NCBI GenBank assembly: GCA_031396305.1
Contig: JANNKM010000273.1
Span: forward strand, 1 to 16,021
Source: JAEMQF01 sp031396305
GTDB lineage: Bacteria; Pseudomonadota; Gammaproteobacteria; Burkholderiales; Burkholderiaceae_C
Reading direction: 5' to 3'
Length of the DNA stretch: 16,021 bases
Position numbers and translations under genes: made by a program. Shown here piece by piece: positions 14,154-16,021 of the stretch; within the stretch, counting starts at the first letter, position 1; each line of letters opens with the position of its first letter. The notes below the pieces were generated by a model. It searched no databases. It had not been told where the DNA came from and saw only the letters and a program-made list of their open reading frames with translations.

Positions 14154-15158
14154 GTGCACACACCCGCCCCCTACCCTGCCAGCCGCCCGCGTCGATTGCG
14201 CCGCGACGAGTTCAGCCGCTCCCTGGTACGCGAATCGCGCCTGCACGCCTCCGACCTGATCCTGCCCGTCTTCGTGCTGGCCGGGCAGGGCATCGCGCAA
14301 GACGTGCCCTCGATGCCCGGTGTCCAGCGGCGCAGCCTGGACCGCCTGTTGCCGGTGGCGCAGGAGTGCATGGACCTGGGCATTCCCGTGATGGCGTTGT
14401 TCCCGGTCCTTGAGCCGAACCTCAAGACCGACGACGGCCGAGAGGCGCTGAACCCTGACGGGCTGATTCCGACCGTCGTTCGTGAGCTGAAAAAGCGCTT
14501 TCCGGAACTGGGCCTGATGACTGACGTCGCGCTGGACCCGTTCACGACGCACGGCCAGGACGGCCTGTTGGACGCGAGCGGCTACATCGTCAACGACGAG
14601 ACGGTGGCCGTGCTTACTCGGCAAGCACTCGTTCAGGCCGCCTGCGGCGTCGACATCGTGGCGCCGAGTGACATGATGGACGGGCGCATCGGCGCGATCC
14701 GCCACGCGCTGGAAGCCAACGGCCACATTCACACCAAGATCATGGCCTACAGCGCCAAGTACGCGAGCGCGTTCTACGGTCCGTTTCGCGACGCCGTCGG
14801 CTCGGCCGCGAACCTGGGCAAGAGCAACAAGAAGGTCTACCAGATGGACCCGGGCAACAGCGACGAAGCGCTGCGCGAAGTGGCGCTCGATCTGGCCGAG
14901 GGCGCGGACATGGTGATGGTCAAGCCCGGCATGCCCTACCTCGACATCGTGCGCCGCGTGAAGGCCGAATTCCGCGTGCCGACTTTCGCCTATCAGGTGA
15001 GCGGCGAGTACGCCATGCTCAAGGCCGCCGCGGCAAACGGCTGGCTCGCGCACGACGCTGTGATGATGGAAAGCCTGGGCGCCTTCAAGCGCGCCGGCGC
15101 CGACGGGGTGTTGAGTTACTTCGCGCTGGATGCGGCACGCCTGCTCAAGTCGGCTTGA
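14154..15158 (+). CDS. hemB: Delta-aminolevulinic acid dehydratase (porphobilinogen synthase) HemB
   Basis: A complete 334-residue HemB, which condenses two 5-aminolevulinate molecules into porphobilinogen, the second common step of tetrapyrrole synthesis, in the cytosol. Both Schiff-base lysines are visible: K202 in MAYSAKYASAFYGPFRDA and K257 in VMVKPGMPYLD. The metal region reads DVALDPFTTHGQDG (124-137), with Asp in place of the Cys cluster of zinc enzymes, so this is the magnesium-type enzyme of Pseudomonas and many proteobacteria. SDMMDGRIGAIR (172-183) is a further family signature. The start is GTG at 14154 with only a weak GAG upstream; no better in-frame start is visible. It is divergent from hemJ and converges on ybeY, with a small GC hairpin (15159-15178, no T-run) after the stop. 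Confidence 0.97.
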   Translation: MHTPAPYPASRPRRLRRDEFSRSLVRESRLHASDLILPVFVLAGQGIAQDVPSMPGVQRRSLDRLLPVAQECMDLGIPVMALFPVLEPNLKTDDGREALNPDGLIPTVVRELKKRFPELGLMTDVALDPFTTHGQDGLLDASGYIVNDETVAVLTRQALVQAACGVDIVAPSDMMDGRIGAIRHALEANGHIHTKIMAYSAKYASAFYGPFRDAVGSAANLGKSNKKVYQMDPGNSDEALREVALDLAEGADMVMVKPGMPYLDIVRRVKAEFRVPTFAYQVSGEYAMLKAAAANGWLAHDAVMMESLGAFKRAGADGVLSYFALDAARLLKSA

Positions 15159-15195
15159 GCGGCGGCGTTGCGCCCCGCACCAACGCTGAAACGGG

Positions 15196-15639
15196 TCAGC
15201 GCCGATACGGGTTCGCGAAACCGAGACCCGCCAGGATTTCGCACTCGCGCGATTCCATCGCCCGCGCCGTCGCGCCGTCCTGGTGGTCCATGCCCTGGGC
15301 ATGCAGCGCGCCATGCACCAGCAGGTGCGCGTAGTGCGCCTGGACGTCGATGTCCTGTTCCGCCGCTTCACGCCGAATCACCGGCGAGCACAGCACCAGG
15401 TCGGCCACGACTTTCGGTTCACTCTGATAGTCAAACGTCAGAACGTTCGTCGCATGGTCGGCGCCGCGATAGTCGTGGTTCAGGTTGCGACCCTCGACGA
15501 AATCGACGCAGCGCACGGTGATTTCAGCGGGACGTGTCAGCGCCGCGGCCAACCAGCGTCTTACCTTGTGGCGGGGCAGCAGCACGCGGTCACTCGCGTC
15601 GGCGAATTGCAGCGACAGCGTCAGGTCGGGGCGCGCCAC
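15196..15639 (-). CDS. ybeY: Endoribonuclease YbeY (16S rRNA maturation and ribosome quality control)
   Basis: A 147-residue YbeY, a zinc-dependent single-strand endoribonuclease that helps mature the 16S rRNA 3' end and degrade defective 70S ribosomes together with RNase R. Seen: the metal-binding HGxLHxxGxDH motif as HGALHAQGMDH (His 109, 113 and 119 from this start), the preceding NVLTFDY segment and the C-terminal family end NPYRR. The GTG at 15639 is preferred because GAGG lies five bases upstream; a TTG one codon earlier (15642) is possible. It begins seven bases after the phoH stop, the usual phoH–ybeY operon order, and converges on hemB. Length is normal (about 150). Confidence 0.95.
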   Translation of the reverse strand: MARPDLTLSLQFADASDRVLLPRHKVRRWLAAALTRPAEITVRCVDFVEGRNLNHDYRGADHATNVLTFDYQSEPKVVADLVLCSPVIRREAAEQDIDVQAHYAHLLVHGALHAQGMDHQDGATARAMESRECEILAGLGFANPYRR

Positions 15640-15646
15640 CAACGCC

Positions 15647-16021
15647 TCACGTCGGGTCGGCGCGCGCCGCGTCGTAGGCCTCGACGATGCGCGCTACCAG
15701 TGGATGGCGGATCACGTCGGCCGAAGTGAACCAGGTCGTGGCGATGTCTCGCACCTCGCGCAACACACGCTCGGCGTCGACCAGGCCGCTCAACTGGCCG
15801 CGCGGCAAGTCGATCTGGCTGACATCGCCGGTGACCACGGCCTTCGATCCGAAACCGATGCGTGTCAGGAACATCTTCATCTGCTCCGGCGTCGTGTTCT
15901 GCGCTTCATCGAGGATGACAAAGGCATTGTTCAGCGTGCCCCGCGCATGAAGGCCAGCGGCGCGACTTCGATGCTGCCCTTTTCGAACGCACGTGTCACC
16001 TTGTCCACGCCCATCAGATCG
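15647..16021 (-). CDS. phoH: PhoH family protein (PhoH-like ATPase), partial and with an apparent frameshift
   Basis: The C-terminal part of a PhoH-like protein, a P-loop ATPase related to the N-terminal helicase core, commonly encoded with YbeY and linked to RNA metabolism. From the window edge the frame reads DLMGVDKVTRAFEKGS, then IEVAPLAFMRG, and meets TGA. Shifting by one base gives TLNNAFVILDEAQNTTPEQ, with the Walker B motif VILDEAQN, continuing to KAVVTGDVSQIDLP and the normal end. The family consensus is MRGRTLN; adding one base at the CCCC run (15939-15942; a G between 15939 and 15940 on the plus strand) restores exactly that. A sequencing or assembly error is more likely than a real mutation, because both halves are fully conserved. 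The Walker A region is beyond the window. Confidence 0.9.
   Translation of the reverse strand, partial: RSDGRGQGDTCVRKGQHRSRAAGLHARGTLNNAFVILDEAQNTTPEQMKMFLTRIGFGSKAVVTGDVSQIDLPRGQLSGLVDAERVLREVRDIATTWFTSADVIRHPLVARIVEAYDAARADPT

Noticed and set aside
14028..15371. 447-codon minus-strand open frame covering hemB
   Set aside because: Antisense to a fully conserved hemB; no domain and no ribosome-binding site of note.

Overview
The window reads as ordinary chromosome from a GC-rich betaproteobacterium, most likely order Burkholderiales. This rests on the protein flavour, the dacA–dat–ybeD–lipB–lipA gene order, the ybeY–phoH pair and the Mg-type HemB. I cannot name the genus. There is no tRNA, rRNA, CRISPR array, insertion sequence or prophage, and no gene-free gap exceeds 300 bases.

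Layout, left to right: (1) 1-773, minus: a peptide-type ABC transporter binding protein with a Tat-like signal, cut by the window edge. (2) 927-2808: a wax ester synthase/DGAT (minus) and an acyl-CoA-binding protein (plus) transcribed divergently around a 196-base gap full of inverted repeats. (3) 2918-4057, plus: a soluble protein resembling a hybrid histidine kinase that has lost its phosphotransfer residues. (4) 4115-5503, minus: an orphan ATP-grasp ligase. (5) 5550-6248, minus: an exported DUF4197 protein. (6) 6368-13897, minus: ten tightly packed genes, hemJ–vanZ-like–2Fe-2S ferredoxin–alpha/beta hydrolase–dacA–dat–ybeD–lipB–lipA–DMT transporter, many joined by 4-base stop/start overlaps. 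(7) 13898-14153: the divergent hemJ/hemB gap, which holds a probable structured RNA. (8) 14154-15158, plus: hemB. (9) 15196-16021, minus: ybeY and a partial phoH carrying an apparent one-base frameshift.

Functionally the window combines storage-lipid synthesis (acyl-CoA carrier plus wax/TAG synthase), haem synthesis (HemB early, HemJ late), cell-wall trimming and D-amino acid metabolism (DacA, Dat), lipoate synthesis (YbeD, LipB, LipA) and rRNA maturation (YbeY, PhoH).

The most interesting non-coding signal is on the minus strand at 13919-14034. A sigma70-like promoter is followed at the expected distance by four back-to-back hairpins, the last a Rho-independent terminator with a T-rich tail that ends just before hemJ. 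It could be a trans-acting small RNA or a transcription-attenuating hemJ leader. The composite palindromes at 2384-2468 and the degenerate kinase are the next best leads.
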